Assembly (NCBI GenBank): GCA_014871385.1
Contig: CM026422.1
Span: forward strand, 16,865,675 to 16,929,674
Direction: 5' to 3'
DNA: 64,000 bases
Source: Ceratodon purpureus
Taxonomy: Eukaryota; Streptophyta; Bryopsida; Pseudoditrichales; Ditrichaceae
Shown here: positions 31,891 through 45,344 of the stretch, one piece after another
How positions within the stretch are numbered: position 1 is the first letter of the stretch
How the letters are laid out: each line of letters starts with the position of its first letter
Notes under the pieces: generated by a model
What the model was told of the DNA's origin: nothing
Seen by the model: only the letters and a program-made list of their open reading frames with translations
Databases searched by the model: none
Program-made: the position numbers and the translations under genes

Positions 31891-34800
31891 TAAATCCAGG
31901 ATTTAGAGACATCTTGGAGAAGGGCAGATGAACTGAATTGCATTGCGAAAATAGCAGATAATTGGTGTGATGTTGGATTTACCTCGATGCTGAAGAATTG
32001 CTGATGGATTTAGTCGCTCAAGGTAAAATGATTCTGCTCACGTGATCTGGTCAGAGGAGTACAGAGAACATAGGTGTGAGAACATGTTTCCAACACAGAT
32101 GCCTTGAACTCAAGCACACAGATGATCCCACGAAGCTTCTTGCCTACTGAATAACCTCCGACAAATGCTAGCAACAATTTCCTAAAAGAGCGATTCGAAG
32201 GAAAATAATTACGTAAATTGAGTATCGGCATTGAATTTGGAAGATATCACACTCGGGAGCAAGATGAGATAAGACATAAGCAGCAAGAGTTTTTACAACA
32301 TATCCTTTTGCTTCCATTTGAAAGCCTGGAAATCAATACCAAATAAACACGCACCCCCACCCCTTTCCCCGAAATAATTAACACAAGATATCGAGAACAG
32401 GAGCTAGCTGATTCCACACTCACCCAGGCAGCAACGGAACGGAACAAATAAAACCATGTCTGTTGCGCATGTAGAATTGACGTGTTGACGGAAATGTAGG
32501 CCACTTAAAATTACAAATCCCTTGTTTCGTCTCTGCGACTCAGACCACTTAAAACTGATAGCAAACCGACCTCTCAAGTCTAGCTCTCTCACCGCCAGTC
32601 GCACACCTACCATCTCAGGAGAAGAAACGCTCTCTTCTCTTGAGCTCCTTCTCTTGAGCCACGAAAAACTATTCTGGAACATGAACCCGGCTAGAGCTCA
32701 AATCTGTCCAAATCCAAGGACAAGACTACTTCTTCATACAGGACTCCGGAGAGATTGTTGGACGACAAAAGGAAATGAGCTATACATCTTCGTCACTAGC
32801 AGCATGCGCAACGAGATGGTCACCGGGGGGTCGCAGTGCTGCGCGCACCCGAGCAAGTAAACAATTGAGTTCAAAGCGTGCTGACGCAACAACACTGCAG
32901 ATGGGCCTCATCGGCGTTGATTTGGGGGCCCATGTGCTCAAGGAGTCTCCCTACAAACTCTACTAAAACGACTCAGCTCACTTGCAACGAGGGCCTTAGT
33001 GATGGGCTAAGCAAATTGCAAGCTGCGCTGGAGTGGGGACACTCTTCCTACAACGTATCAGGATTACAGAATTTATTGCTAAAAAACAAAAACCCACGCT
33101 CGCTTACATCGCAAAGGTCACTCAGTGTACGGCGACTCTTGGTCCCGTGTCACTAAATTAGGCCTGAAATCCACAATACTCAACAACCGCTTACATCATT
33201 CTTTCATCCAAAAGTAAAAAGTGAATGAACAAATAACAAATAGGAAAATATTTTTAATCTTTAAAATAACCGAGTTTTACTGTCACAGTCAATTTAGATT
33301 CAAGAGTTGTAAAATCTATGTTTGAGTCGAAAGTTACGTGTCTGTATACTTGAAACTGGGAAGCCAAATTCAAGTTACTGCTCCATAGAAGCTGTCAGAA
33401 TGATGCCAAGATGCGTGAAATGATCAAAGTAATACTGGCAGGTGCCCAAACATGTGAGTTTATACCCACTGTACTCTGGACTCGGACTCGAGAAGGGTCT
33501 CTGGAGAGAACATCACTCATCACCACATGGGATGATGGAATTACAGGAAGTACCTTCAACAGTGCTCACTTTCAGGGCATTATGTTTCGTCGCACGTTGT
33601 CGATCTCTGTTATTGCTCTACGTCACAATTGGCCTTTCTGACTTATAAGTGACACTGTGCCTTTGGTTACCTTACTAGGATATTTCATTGGGATACTTCT
33701 CGAAAATATTTCTAGAATATTTCTGATACTGCTCTGCATATTCGTCTGGCTTAATTGTGACGTCAGATTCGGACCACCTTCGGATCTTTTCACCGACAGC
33801 CTGGTTCGTAAGGATTCAACTCACAGTGTTTACTTCACCATGGACGCACAACGTTGTCCAGTAGGTGGCTACCAGTTTACGACAGCGGCCATAGATTCAA
33901 CTCTTAAAGAACTTAAACGTAACAACAAGGCGTTCCTTTCTTTGCACCCACTTTACCCACTGTTGTTGGTGCCAGGAAAGGCAGAGAGCGGGTTTGGGAC
34001 TGACTGAATGCTACCGACTCGGATTCCCTTTAAAAAAAAATAGTCTAAAGTTCGACCAGTATGTGTCGTTATACACATACTATCAGTACTCTTTCCTTCA
34101 CAGTTTGTACTAATTATCAGATCAACACTGCTGTATTATACATCTCAAAACGCTCATACAAGCACTTGAGGGGTTCATCAACGTCAACACTCCGTGCTCA
34201 AGGATGCTCCAAGTATGCCTCTAGATTCATTTAAAACAACCAAGTGCATCACGAAATATCAAATTCGAGTCAGCAAACCTGCTTCAGATTGCACACCTGC
34301 CTCACGAATCATGACCAGTCTGATTCAAGCTGCCACACGCTGATTAATCCCAGACATACAGGCTCACCTCACATGGGCGGCTGAGCCTTTCCACTACACC
34401 ATTCACAATATCTCACAGAAGGTGAGCCAAAGCAACCCATGTATATATTCACACAAATGATCCACCACACGTGTAGCACTGACCCAGTGTGACCAAAACT
34501 CTGACGATTTCAGTACGTGATCAACATTCAGTCCCTCCACATCAACACACAACAACGTCGAAGTTAACAAACATCTGCAAACAACAAGTATCTGACGACA
34601 TTGCGATCGAAGCAAGCAATCTCACCAGCTCTGCACCATCCCACTCCCCTCCAACGTCGTCAATGCTTGCGCCACACTCACTTACCAGCCCACTCCTGAC
34701 ATGAATTCTTTATATGATCCCCCAGGCTTATCCCTCCTGGATCAAGTCACTGATTATAAAAACCATGCCATGACACAACAATGTCCTGGCACTGCAAGAA

Positions 34801-35568
34801 GCTGGAGGTTAAAAAAGTGAATTGAATGAATCATTTTGAGGTGGATTTCAGTGGGCTCGGTGCCTGAGAGTATGACATGTGGAGCTTGTGGAAGTAAAAA
34901 TGTGGGAGTGAGGCCACATACCGTGCACCTGGGGGCGTGATGGGGAGTTTTACAGGGGTGGTTTTACCGGGGCAGAGCACCTCGGGGGGGGTGGTGCCCT
35001 TTGGAGGCGTTGAAGAGCCACCGGATTGACCCGCTGGGCTTTCAGCTGAAGTGGGGGCTGGCAGTTAGTTCGTTACTTGAGAGAGGAGTGGACTTGCTCT
35101 GATGGTGGTGTGAAGGGAGCATGTGCATTGTGGATGTCAACAATTGTGTTGGTTTTGGAATGATAGTGTACATTTTGTAGTTGGATAAAACACTTCACTT
35201 TTATAAAAAAATAGAATTTTAGTATTTTACTTTTATTTATTTTTTGGATGAATCAAATGTATAAATGAATTGTTCTAGTAAGTGTAATCTCTTGTGGTGC
35301 CACTAATACTATTAAGTGGCATTTGGAATGGGCGGGCGTATTTATCAAATGGTGTCTTCTTCCTTGTTTTTCACTTTATTAGAAGAATAGGTTGCGTAAA
35401 ACTATTAGCAACCGTGAATTGGTTGTTCCTCATTGTCTTTTATTGCTCACGTTTGTAATTCATTTACTTTAAATCCTTGGTAAACATCATTATTGGTAAT
35501 TCTCTTGTCTGGTTTTATTCTTTGTAGTATCAATGGAATTTTATTATGTATGTAGATATAATAATTAT
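31891..35568. other. SLAC gene upstream region and intergenic sequence
   Basis: 31900-32300 probably contains the promoter/5' UTR of the channel gene. Beyond it there are only unsupported frames; the longest (33657-34007, 116 residues, with a hydrophobic N-terminal stretch) has no family resemblance. 34880-35110 is G-rich. No mobile element or RNA gene is recognised. Confidence 0.4.
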
Positions 35569-36309
35569 GGGGGAGAAGCACAATAAAGTGGACCAAAAAA
35601 GTGCTTAGCTATTTGCCAATTTCAGCCCTTTTGTAAAAATTGCACAAAAGTGATGGAAAGATGTAATTGAAGTCAATTGTTTTTGCTAATATGGATTCTC
35701 AACTTGTTTTTCTACAACTTGGAAAAGTTTCCTTCAAAGTAGACACTTTAAAGTTGTTGTATGAAGGCTTTAAAACCAAGCAAAGTGAATGCAGTCATTT
35801 GAAAAAGTGACTATAAAAGAATCAAAAACTATCAAAAAATCACTTATAATTAAGTGGTGCCCTCTGTATGTTTAAGAGGTATTCTAAAATAGTCAATTCA
35901 TATACTCATTAATTGGTTTAAGGTTCCGAAAGTACCGCAAGGATGTTTTTTAAGAGGGTCACTTCCGCGGTACTTTTTAGGCGTTTTTTTTTACCAAACA
36001 TTGTTTTTTAAATTGAAAAAAACATCTTCTAAAGACAATAGAAGGCACCAAATGAAGAAATTAAGTCTTAGGAAAAGTTTATTTTCATGATTTAAAACTA
36101 GTGGTCAAATTAAGTTTCAATTGAGGATGTTCTTTTTATGAAGATGCGTATAAGATACCTCATGACACCGTAGAAAGTGACTAAAATGCTTAAAAACTAC
36201 ACGAAAATGCTCAAAATCAGCTTTGAGCTTTTAAAAAAAATACACTTCATATTTACTTCTTAGTGATCACATTTTGCACTTTGTAGTCCACTTTATTGTG
36301 TTCTCCCCC
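35569..36309. mobile_element. Inverted-repeat element, 741 bp
   Basis: Ends are inverted repeats of about 36 bp: left GGGGGAGAAGCACAATAAAG then TGGACC, right TGGTCC-like TAGTCCACTTTATTGTG then TTCTCCCCC. TAT flanks both ends (35566-35568 and 36310-36312), a 3-bp target-site duplication. There is no transposase frame. An internal pair (AAGTACCGC..GCGGTACTT near 35930 and 35970) forms a second inverted repeat. It is a non-autonomous DNA transposon; the superfamily is not certain, with a 3-bp duplication compatible with CACTA- or Harbinger-like groups. Confidence 0.8.
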
Positions 36310-36312
36310 TAT

Positions 36313-37228
36313 GGTTGTTTTTAATGATGTTTGGATAAACAAGGATTGAAGAGATTCAAATAAAAAACTATGTAACAAGGATACCATGAGGTAGAAGTTT
36401 AATGGATTGTCTTTCTTTTCCTTTGCTACTTGCTCTCTCACTTTACTTTTTAGTATGTGGTTTGGATTTAATTAAACCTTCTATTAATGCTATTAGTCTA
36501 ATAATTCACTTTTGATATATAGGTTAAGATATTATAAAAAACCTAACTTAGTTTGACAATTTTATATTTACTAGTTAACATATAACATATAAAGTTTTTT
36601 ATATGAAAATAATTAATTAACCTAAAAATATCATTAAATTATTAAAATTAACAAGAGAATTTTTTCCACTTCCTCCAAATATGGTGGTTGGTGTAGTGAA
36701 TTTTATATGCAAATGTCTATAATATAATTTTTTATAAAATTTTTTTTGGTTATTATCTTTTCTTCTTGCGTATTCTGATATTGATGAGTATATTTATCTA
36801 TTCCAATCTTTCAATCATTCTACTTTGATGTCAATAACCATTTTATTTTAAAAATACTTAAAAATTCATTGAATTTCTATTTCTGATTAATTTCAAATAT
36901 TTAATCCATTTTTTTCAATTTATTTATTTTAGATATTCTTATCATTTCATATATCAATAGGCGATCTCATATCGACCTTTTCTTTATCATTACTTAAAAA
37001 GTGCAAGAAGAAAGTGTTCAAAAGGATGTTGTTGTACATGTGTTGGTTTATGTGGACATTGTTTATCATGCATGACAACGTCTACAAAAAGGAAAAAATT
37101 GTCTTTTTCTAAACAAGTTAACATGTTTGCTTGAATAATGTCTAATAAGATAAATTCATGTCAAAATAACAATTATAATACTAGATATCTAAATTGATTC
37201 TTTTTATTTAACATCAGTCACATTCTAC
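36313..37228. other. AT-rich spacer between two transposons
   Basis: No gene seen. Confidence 0.4.
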
Positions 37229-37950
37229 CACCACTATAAAAAAACCCGTGTTTTTGTCACGTCCTCAATTAAGTCCCGAGAGACATGTAGGCATCCTCAT
37301 TCACATCCCTATGACGTGCAAAAATTTCTAATGCGGTGTAACGTCTGGGGACATCACCAAAAACGTGTGGACATCTCTGCAACACAAACAATTTTTGGTG
37401 ATTTTGGGAGGCTGGAAAAGGTGGCAACTGGACGCCACATGGCCGACACATAAGCGGTAGAATGACAAGCAGTGCCACATGGCCGAGAAGTTTGTCCTCT
37501 CCAACGTTGAAGTGGAATCTAAGGTGGTCTCGCCATTTGCTGACGTGGATCCAGGAAAATCCGACGTGGACCCGAGAAAGAGTGACATGGCATGCCATGT
37601 TTGTAGAGATCTGCGTGGTTTTTTTCCAGATTCATGTTTACTAGGACGTCATTGGGAACATGGCTATGTTTTTTGAAGACGTCTGAGGTTGACGTGGAGA
37701 TGTCTTGCACGACGTCTACAACAACGCTACCTAGATTTTGATGCTGATTTCATTGAACATCCCCATGTCCCAGAGGACGTGGCGATGGACATAACCGTGT
37801 CTTCCAATACGTTGTTGACCCATGGTCGTGAACATTGTGGGTGTCATTGTAGACGTCTCAAAGAACTTATGCGTGTCTAACGTGACATCCCCTGATGCAT
37901 GGAATTGTTGACGATGTGTATGTGATGGTGTTCTGGAGGGACATCAAGAG

Positions 37951-38030
37951 ATGTTGTACAATACATAAATATGTTGTACAATACATAAATATGTTGTACA
38001 AGACATGAGTATGTTGTACAAGACATGAGT
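37951..38030 (+). repeat. 20-bp tandem repeat inside the CACTA element
   Basis: Four head-to-tail copies of ATGTTGTACAATACATAAAT, of which the last two are changed to ATGTTGTACAAGACATGAGT. Confidence 0.9.
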
Positions 38031-38789
38031 ACAAGACATGAATACCTCATCATACATGTAACATGTACACTCATCCAAATTCATACTAACTGGCCTACTT
38101 GCAAATGTGGTAATATGATACAAACACAATTTAAAACATGAATGCCTTCCATTTATAGTCATTACATAGACAAATACAGCCTAGATTGTACTCAAAATTG
38201 AACATTGCTAAAGTGTCACAACATCGTAGCCTAAAACATTGTCGTGTTCGTAAACATGTCCAGGGATGTCTCCATAGACACTAGGATGTTTCAAAGACGT
38301 CTCTACGTTTCCTAAGTGCTGCGGCATACGTCTTCTACAACATGGTCACGTATACAAGTCCCTCACAGCACATTGCATGTCCGACAGTGCACATGTTCAA
38401 CAAGCCAACAACGCATGCAGTTAAATAAGGCATTTACAAAAGAAGGAAATTGCTATAAATCTAGTTAGTGGGACAACCTATATATCCCTGGTTTACATCC
38501 TATCGTCAATAAACTGTTAGCCCTAATCACAACACTATGTGAACGTTCAACATGCCCCACAAAGTGCAATACAAGTTGCATCATGTGATAAGACGTCTTC
38601 TGGGATGTTCCACCAAACATCTCAGACGCTGATGGAAACGTCGACGCCTTTAACAGGACCTCTTTGAAGACGTCTTCCAAATTTCCTGTGTTTGTTCATA
38701 CATCCTGCAATAGCTCAGGTGCTTGAGTTTCATTTGGCCCAACATTATATCGTACAGTCACTCATCTACTTGTACGCCTCTCTTCATTT

Positions 38790-38955
38790 CTTCTTTGCTG
38801 CCTCTACACTCTAAATTCTACACTCTCAAAGTCTAACTTCCAACCTCTAGACTCTACACTATAAAACTTTAACCTCTACCCTCTATACTATAATACTCTC
38901 AAGCTCTAAAACTTTAACATCTATATCACACACTCTTCAACTCTAAAACTCTAAC
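38790..38955 (+). repeat. CTCTAAAACT-type degenerate repeat in the CACTA element
   Basis: A pyrimidine-rich run of motifs CTCTACACT, CTCTAAAACT and TTTAACCTCTA, irregularly spaced; like a degenerate minisatellite. Confidence 0.6.
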
Positions 38956-40311
38956 CACTTGGAGAAATGAAGGTCAAAGTGAGTTTTGTGCAACTTCAAA
39001 TTCTACTTAAAGGTCTTATGACCTAACTATGGCTACAGCAACTAACCCTTGCCGCCTTTGTTCATCCAATGAACTTGACAAAATTCATCCCACTTAATGA
39101 GTATGTTTTGCAAGACACGACGATGTTTTCTAGGACATGTCAATGTTTTGCCAAACATTGCTGATGTTTTCAAGGACGTCTCCGTCATATGTCCTCAGAG
39201 ACATGTAGACGTTATTCAAAACATTTTCAATTGGATGTCTCAAATGACGTGGACTTATACACAAAATGACGTGTCACCTTGTCCGACGTGGAACTGTATT
39301 TGCCATATAAGTGAAGAGCAATAAACTACAAAATATATAATACGCCCACATGGGTATGCCACCAAGGACTTTACAAAATCACTCTAAATTCTTCATAATT
39401 CTGGTTTTGGTAGAAAAGTGGTATTTTAATATTATATTAATTAAAAAATATTATTTAATATTTAAATATACAATGCTGAATTTAATATGTTTGCTTCAAT
39501 TACGGAATAATTAGTTTTTATAAAATATTATTACAAGATTTTTTTTTTAAATTCAAAATTAAATTTTATTCCTAAAAACATTTTGATACAAAGTGGACAA
39601 ATCAAAAATTTCAGAAGATCAAAGTTAATAAATGTAATTAGAATATTCTTCAATTTTATTTATTTAAAAAACTTAACAACTAAAAATCTTTTTTTGAATG
39701 GCTGGTGCATTTTTATTTCCTTCTTACATATCGCTACCCGCTTTGCTGTTTTTAACCTATAATTGGGCTATTTTCTACCTTACACACCAGTAAATTTGAC
39801 ATTCTTAACACAGGTGAAACGCTAGTCTGTTGCGAGACTGGCAGTTTTGCGTCACCCCTGGTGTCCTCGATGACGTCCTTGAAGACGGGCAAGTTGTTGG
39901 AGACATCGTCGCGTCTCTTATTTCACACGAGTGCTTCGGTTCACTTCCACCTCCACTGTTCATTATTGACGCGTGGACATCCTCACATTTGGAGGGGGAC
40001 CTTATTGGCTAACACCAAGACATCAACAAACACGTTGACATGAATGGAGACATAACAAAAAAACACGGGTTTCTTATAGTGCACCATTCCAACAAAACTT
40101 AAGTTCTTCATCTTGCTTTTAATTACATGAAAAAATAGGGTGCGTGGTTTGAGTTATGACATCAGTGCTATGCATTTTCCCTTGTGTCTTTTTATTTTTT
40201 ATTTTTAAACTTTAAAAATTTACTTGTAATGTGAGAAATGAAGTTGCCAATGGCTTTGACATCTCTATACATTTACATTTTCACCTTCAAAGCAACCATT
40301 ACGCTAAGTCA

Positions 40312-40480
40312 CTACTAGAAACACACGCCCAAAGCAACGATTGAAAGCAACATTTTTTACATAACAACAACACTTTTGATTGGACCCTGTCAATGGTATT
40401 GCTTCCCTGAATTAATTCAACAAAAGCAACGTTCGGCCATGGAATGCAACATTTCTGCTGCTACTGTTGTTTCCATCCTT
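40312..40480 (+). mobile_element. CACTA-like left terminus, right end not found
   Basis: CACTACTAGAAACACACG is a typical CACTA terminal sequence. It is followed by repeated AAAGCAACG / GCAACATTT motifs of subterminal type (40332, 40345, 40432, 40446). No matching inverted end is seen to the right, so this is probably a truncated element; the right boundary given is arbitrary. Confidence 0.45.
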
Positions 40481-41723
40481 GAAGCTTCGATGTTCTCTTC
40501 TGTCGGACTACGTTCTATATACTAACTATCGCATCTCCTGCCTGGACATAATGCATTTTTTCATGAGCACAAAGAGCATGCGCATTTTAATTTATAATCT
40601 TATTTTTCTTTTATAATATGGTTTTTGGTCTCCACGTCTCTACCTACACTCTTTTTATTAGTAATCATACTTTCTTTTTTAAATAAAGTTCATGGCATCT
40701 TTTTACACAATTATTTTCCATGGTTTTTTTTAATTTTATTTTTATTTTTTGCATTAAGAATCATAATTGATGATAACCATATTTGATGGGGAAGTTATAT
40801 CCTTTTCCTGAAAATAAAATATAAAGCACAGAATTAAAAAATTGGGTTTGAACAGACAGAATCTTACTTCTACAACAAATTGTACAATGGATGTTAAAAT
40901 TATTAAACTCTTTTCAAAAATCTGAAAGACAAATGAAATTAAAACAAACAAAATTTTAAGTTTAATTTTAGCACTCAATACTCCAAATCAAAGTAGGTTT
41001 CCACTCTTTTAGATTTATAAAATAATTTTTAATTATTTAGAATTTTTTAAGAATTACATAAGCTTGATTTCCACATCATTCCATTTGATTTCTACATTAC
41101 TATTCTCCTACCCTATCCAAGTTCTTCACATGCATGAACTTGGAAAAGCTTCACTACCACTATAATTATTCCCTATAAATGTTTAAATAATAAATAAAAT
41201 ATCAAAATTCACTGCAATTTTGTTCTATTTATTTTGAATTTTGAATTTATATTTAGACTTATTTCAGAATATTCAGATTTATCACTATGAGAGTAGTCTC
41301 TAAAATCATCGGTTTCTAGAATGTATCTCCATCCACACATAACCATCACTGCACCTCCTAGATTTTTGCCTCTATGAACACGACCTCCCTTTGTATATAT
41401 TTGATTTAAATTCCTTAAAAAAATTGACATGTTTTTTCATCAAGATCAATAAAAAGAACCATTTAAATATGCATGTTATTTTTGCAAAAAATAGATGAAT
41501 CTTGCACCTCAACCAAATTGGAGAAATCTTCTTCATATTTTATAAAACTATTTTTTAGTTTTAGGCCTTATTTCTTAAAGAATTATAAAATAGAGCATTA
41601 AAAATCTTTAAAACTAGAAACTAAGTGCTTAAAGTAGAATATAATCCTTAGAATGTGAAAAGAACTTAAAGGAAGCCTAGTTTACATCAAGAATATAAAT
41701 TAGCCTAAGATAAGTAAATATGG

Positions 41724-41803
41724 TAAGGTGTGAACACCTTAAGGGGTACGACTTTATAAAGAGTCGCAACTTTAAGAAGAGGTGCAAAATTAAGGATGCA
41801 CCT
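41724..41803. repeat. Cluster of three perfect short hairpins
   Basis: Three consecutive inverted repeats: TAAGGTGT-GA-ACACCTTA (41724-41741), CGACT..AGTCG (41749-41766) and AGGTGCA..TGCACCT (41780-41803). Confidence 0.8.
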
Positions 41804-43117
41804 TTTGTTAAAGAATGTAGCCTTTGGAAAGTTGGGTATATCACTTCTCCCTCATTGTAATAAGCACCACATGAAGAAGAATGTGTGTCCTAGCTTGTTG
41901 AAGCTAGCTTTGTAATAGAAATTTGTTGATACATTAATATAAGAATTTATACAAGAAACAATGTGTAGGAATCTCTATGTTGTGTGCTCATTGTAGAATG
42001 CATTAAACCTTAGCTTGAGATGAGTGATGTTTTGCATTGTAAAGAATAGAAATATAAATAGTTATTCATGGTGAATTAAGGAAAAACCTTAATTGTATTG
42101 AGTGTTATTTGAAATTGAGATATGATTGTGAATAGAGAAATAGTTATTACCATATTCATTTAATTGGGAATTTAACCCAATTTTGGAACTTCTCAAATTT
42201 TTCTTATATTATTTCTAGGTATAATCTTATTCATGTTTTTGTGTTCAAACTTTGTAAAAACATGTAATGTATAATTATAATAACATCCAAAAATAAAAAA
42301 ATAAAATATACACTTCATATATTTGGAAAAAATACTATAACTCATGTAAAAAATGATGTCCCTTGGAGCCATGAAAATTCCCAAATTGATGAATATGGTG
42401 TTAGTTATAAATACTTGATAATACTTTGGTATTTGTCTGATGATATTTCATGATAGATAGACAAACTTACCATGGATCTATTTATTATTCAATGGAAGTA
42501 TTGAGTGATATAAAGAAGTTATGTATGAAAATGATCATTGCATAATGGATTTCACATAGTGCATATGTAGTAGAACCTTAAGTAAATTGTACTTTGAAAG
42601 TGTGATGTATTAATTTAAGTGATTCTTTAGTGCAAGGAAGGATTGCTTGGGAGTCATAGAGTTTTGGACAATGCTAATTGCATGAGGTAATTAGTGTTTG
42701 AATAATCCAACATAATTAATGAACAAAGCAATGAGTGATAGAGAGATCTATATGGAGAAGCTCCATGGCGAAGTGGCTATGGATAGGAGTCAACATCTGT
42801 AGTTGCAAGGTCCTTAACACTTATTTCTTCTGGACCTTAAGGCATATACCAATTTCCTTGGATTGTTGGAAAACTTTAAGTCTTATTTGGCAAAGTGCCT
42901 GACAAACTCAAGAATAAGAGTTGAACTTAAAACGTTTACAATTAAAACCTTCTTTTACCTACTCAAAACATAGATATTCACCAAACTTAGACAAACTTGA
43001 TACTCCCGTAGAACAAACTTAGAGTATAATGGACTGAGGTGTTATTTGAACACGAATTTTTACCTTACATATTTATTTTTAATAAATTTTTATATTGAGT
43101 AATGTTAATCACTTGTT

Positions 43118-43588
43118 TTATTCCATTTGGCATAGATACAACTCGTTCTCAAAATGATTTGGTAATGTTGATAAAATCTTTGCATCCCAAAAATTTATGG
43201 TTGGTGTATAGTGGAAGATGAAAAAGCTTAGCATTATTTTCTTCTTGTAATTTTCTATTTTTGAATCTCTATTAGAATGAGTAACATCCTTGATAATATA
43301 GTTTTCAAGCTCATTAACTGCATTTTTTAGTAATGCACTTTTGTTGTGGATTATGTAATGCTTATGTTGTTTACCAACAATATGACATGGCATCTGCTGA
43401 AGACTAGTAAAATGTATCCTACATCCACAATGGAATCCTTTTTCATTCAAGGTTTTAATTTTTGGCAAAATAATAAGACCAATCTTCAATCTATGAATTT
43501 TAATCTTCAACCTTTGATTTTTAATCTTCATTATAGATTTCGAAGACAATTCTAGAATGGACAATTTTAGGATTCCACGCAATTCCAA
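43118..43588 (-). CDS. Doubtful open frame with a Cys/His cluster
   Basis: A 156-codon frame in AT-rich spacer. It is Lys/Ile-rich as expected from composition, but has one cluster, FHCGCRIHFTSLQQMPCHIV then GKQHKHYIIHN, that is reminiscent of a zinc-binding module. No splice or family support. It could be a relic of a transposon-derived zinc finger. I do not assign a function. Confidence 0.15.
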   Translation of the reverse strand: MELRGILKLSILELSSKSIMKIKNQRLKIKIHRLKIGLIILPKIKTLNEKGFHCGCRIHFTSLQQMPCHIVGKQHKHYIIHNKSALLKNAVNELENYIIKDVTHSNRDSKIENYKKKIMLSFFIFHYTPTINFWDAKILSTLPNHFENELYLCQME

Positions 43589-45344
43589 CTCCGGGTTTTG
43601 TACGAAAATTCGCAGAATAGATTGTTTCTGAACATTTCCAAATTCATACTTTGTTGATGTGGAGAACCAAGTAGAGCTCCCAAATTTGGACTAAAATTTT
43701 CAGAGAAAATGTATTCCATTCTAACCAATCCATTCACTGTTTTCTTTTCGGCACAATTAACTATAACCGGATAAGGAGAGGTGTTTTGAATATGAAGGGG
43801 ACTATGTGTATTTGATCGCGAGACATCTACTCAACAAAAATTTATAAAAATTAACAAAATCATAGAACAAAGTTGATCCTTAAAAAGCTCGTTTTGCATA
43901 TTTACGAACGGACAACAACTATTATTATGTGCAACACTGTTATTTTTTTGTTTTGCCTGGAAATTGTGACAGATGAACCACTGGCTGACGAATGTCATGT
44001 TCGCAAAAGGATCACAATGTATTCATGCCAAATTCAAGCATTGATTCACTCGGTCGAATCTAGGTAAAATATAATTAATCATTGAAGTTGGATATTTTGA
44101 ATAGACGGAGGCATCTGAGGAGGTGAGCTGTTGAAAGGTTATTGTAATATGAAAGGTCACTATAGCATGTTTACAAAGATAGAAAATCTCCACAGTCATA
44201 CATACAGTGACAATGTGGCTAGTTATGACAGCATTCCACGGCTGTAGACCCGTACTATCCACTATACTGGATTCCAACATTTCCACGGCCATAGATCCGA
44301 GTTTTCACCTTATTTCATTGAAATTGTCCACTGTCATAGGTCTCAAACACAACTATATTTAGATACTAAAAAAACTTAAATTTTGTTAGTCCATAAAATA
44401 CCATAATTATATTGCTTTGAATCATATTTTCATCAAAATATCCGGAAAGTTACCGCTCATCGCTCTCCGCTCGCACGGTTGCGACGTCCATTTCTAAACC
44501 ATGAGTCTTTTTATTGTAAAAATTGGCTTCTGACAACGTTCCTTGAATTCTGTGCATTCATTGAAAATTTGAAAATGGAAAAACAAAGATTGATACTTCA
44601 TCTAGAGTGCGGAAAAACTCCAAATGCCAATTTGGCTTTAATATAACATTATGGATTAACCTTCAATCACCTCCTATCTCACTATTTTAATCAAAGTACG
44701 TTTTCTACTAAAACAAAATTTCACTTACTTTAAAATAATTCACTTAAATCTCAAATTTAAGTACACTCTAATTAGCAACAAAGAAAACTCTAAATCCATT
44801 TTGACAAACCAACAAAAACACCATTAATGAAAGACCCCATACAAAGTGTCCACATTTGAATCACAAACCAACACCCAAACTCTAAAATTTTGGCTCATAA
44901 AAAGATGACTAAAGGTTCCGGAATGACCTTAAACCACAAGATGATGGAAAGGGGTATCAACTCGTTGTTGCCGAGGTACCAAAGGGTTGGCAATTTGACT
45001 ATGACCGGCCATAAAATCTAACCGCTATTGAATGGAAACCCAAGCAATGGGTTGCCAAAAGCTATTCGTTAGCTTTGTTGTAGGTCGCAAAAAACAATTC
45101 ATGTACCTCAAAAAGGGGGAAAAAAAAAGAAGAAAGAAAAACAAAAAGAAAAAAAGAAGAAAAGAAAACAAAAGAAAGAAGAGATGACTAATGAAAAAAG
45201 CCTAAACAAAGCGTTTTCACAACTGGAAATCAGAAAAAAAAATCATCAAAATATAAGAAAAGTCCTCTACATACTGTACTCCAAGGAAGGGAAAGTGAAA
45301 ACTTAGGTGGACTAACTTAAACGAGGTCACATTTGGCAAAAACC

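Larger units (their letters stand above)
37232..40081. mobile_element. CACTA (En/Spm) transposon, 2.85 kb, non-autonomous
   Basis: Left end CACTATAAAAAAACCCGTGT and right end (reverse complement) CACTATAAGAAACCCGTGT are inverted repeats, and CAC flanks both ends (37229-37231 and 40082-40084), the 3-bp duplication of the CACTA superfamily. Both ends carry many short motifs related to GACGTC, GGACATC and ACATGTAGACGT in both orientations, as expected for subterminal transposase-binding repeats. No open frame longer than about 110 codons and no transposase motif are visible, so it depends on another copy. Internal repeats are listed separately. Slightly diverged ends suggest moderate age. Confidence 0.9.
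40085..45344. other. Long AT-rich intergenic spacer
   Basis: About 5.3 kb without a supported gene. Points of note are a CACTA-like left end at 40312, a cluster of three hairpins at 41724-41803, and a doubtful frame at 43118-43588. A purine-rich run lies at 45116-45185. Confidence 0.5.

Noticed and set aside
33680-33740. Heat-shock-element-like TTCTCGAA and TTCTAGAA motifs
   Set aside because: The 5-bp spacing is irregular and no supported gene starts nearby on either strand.
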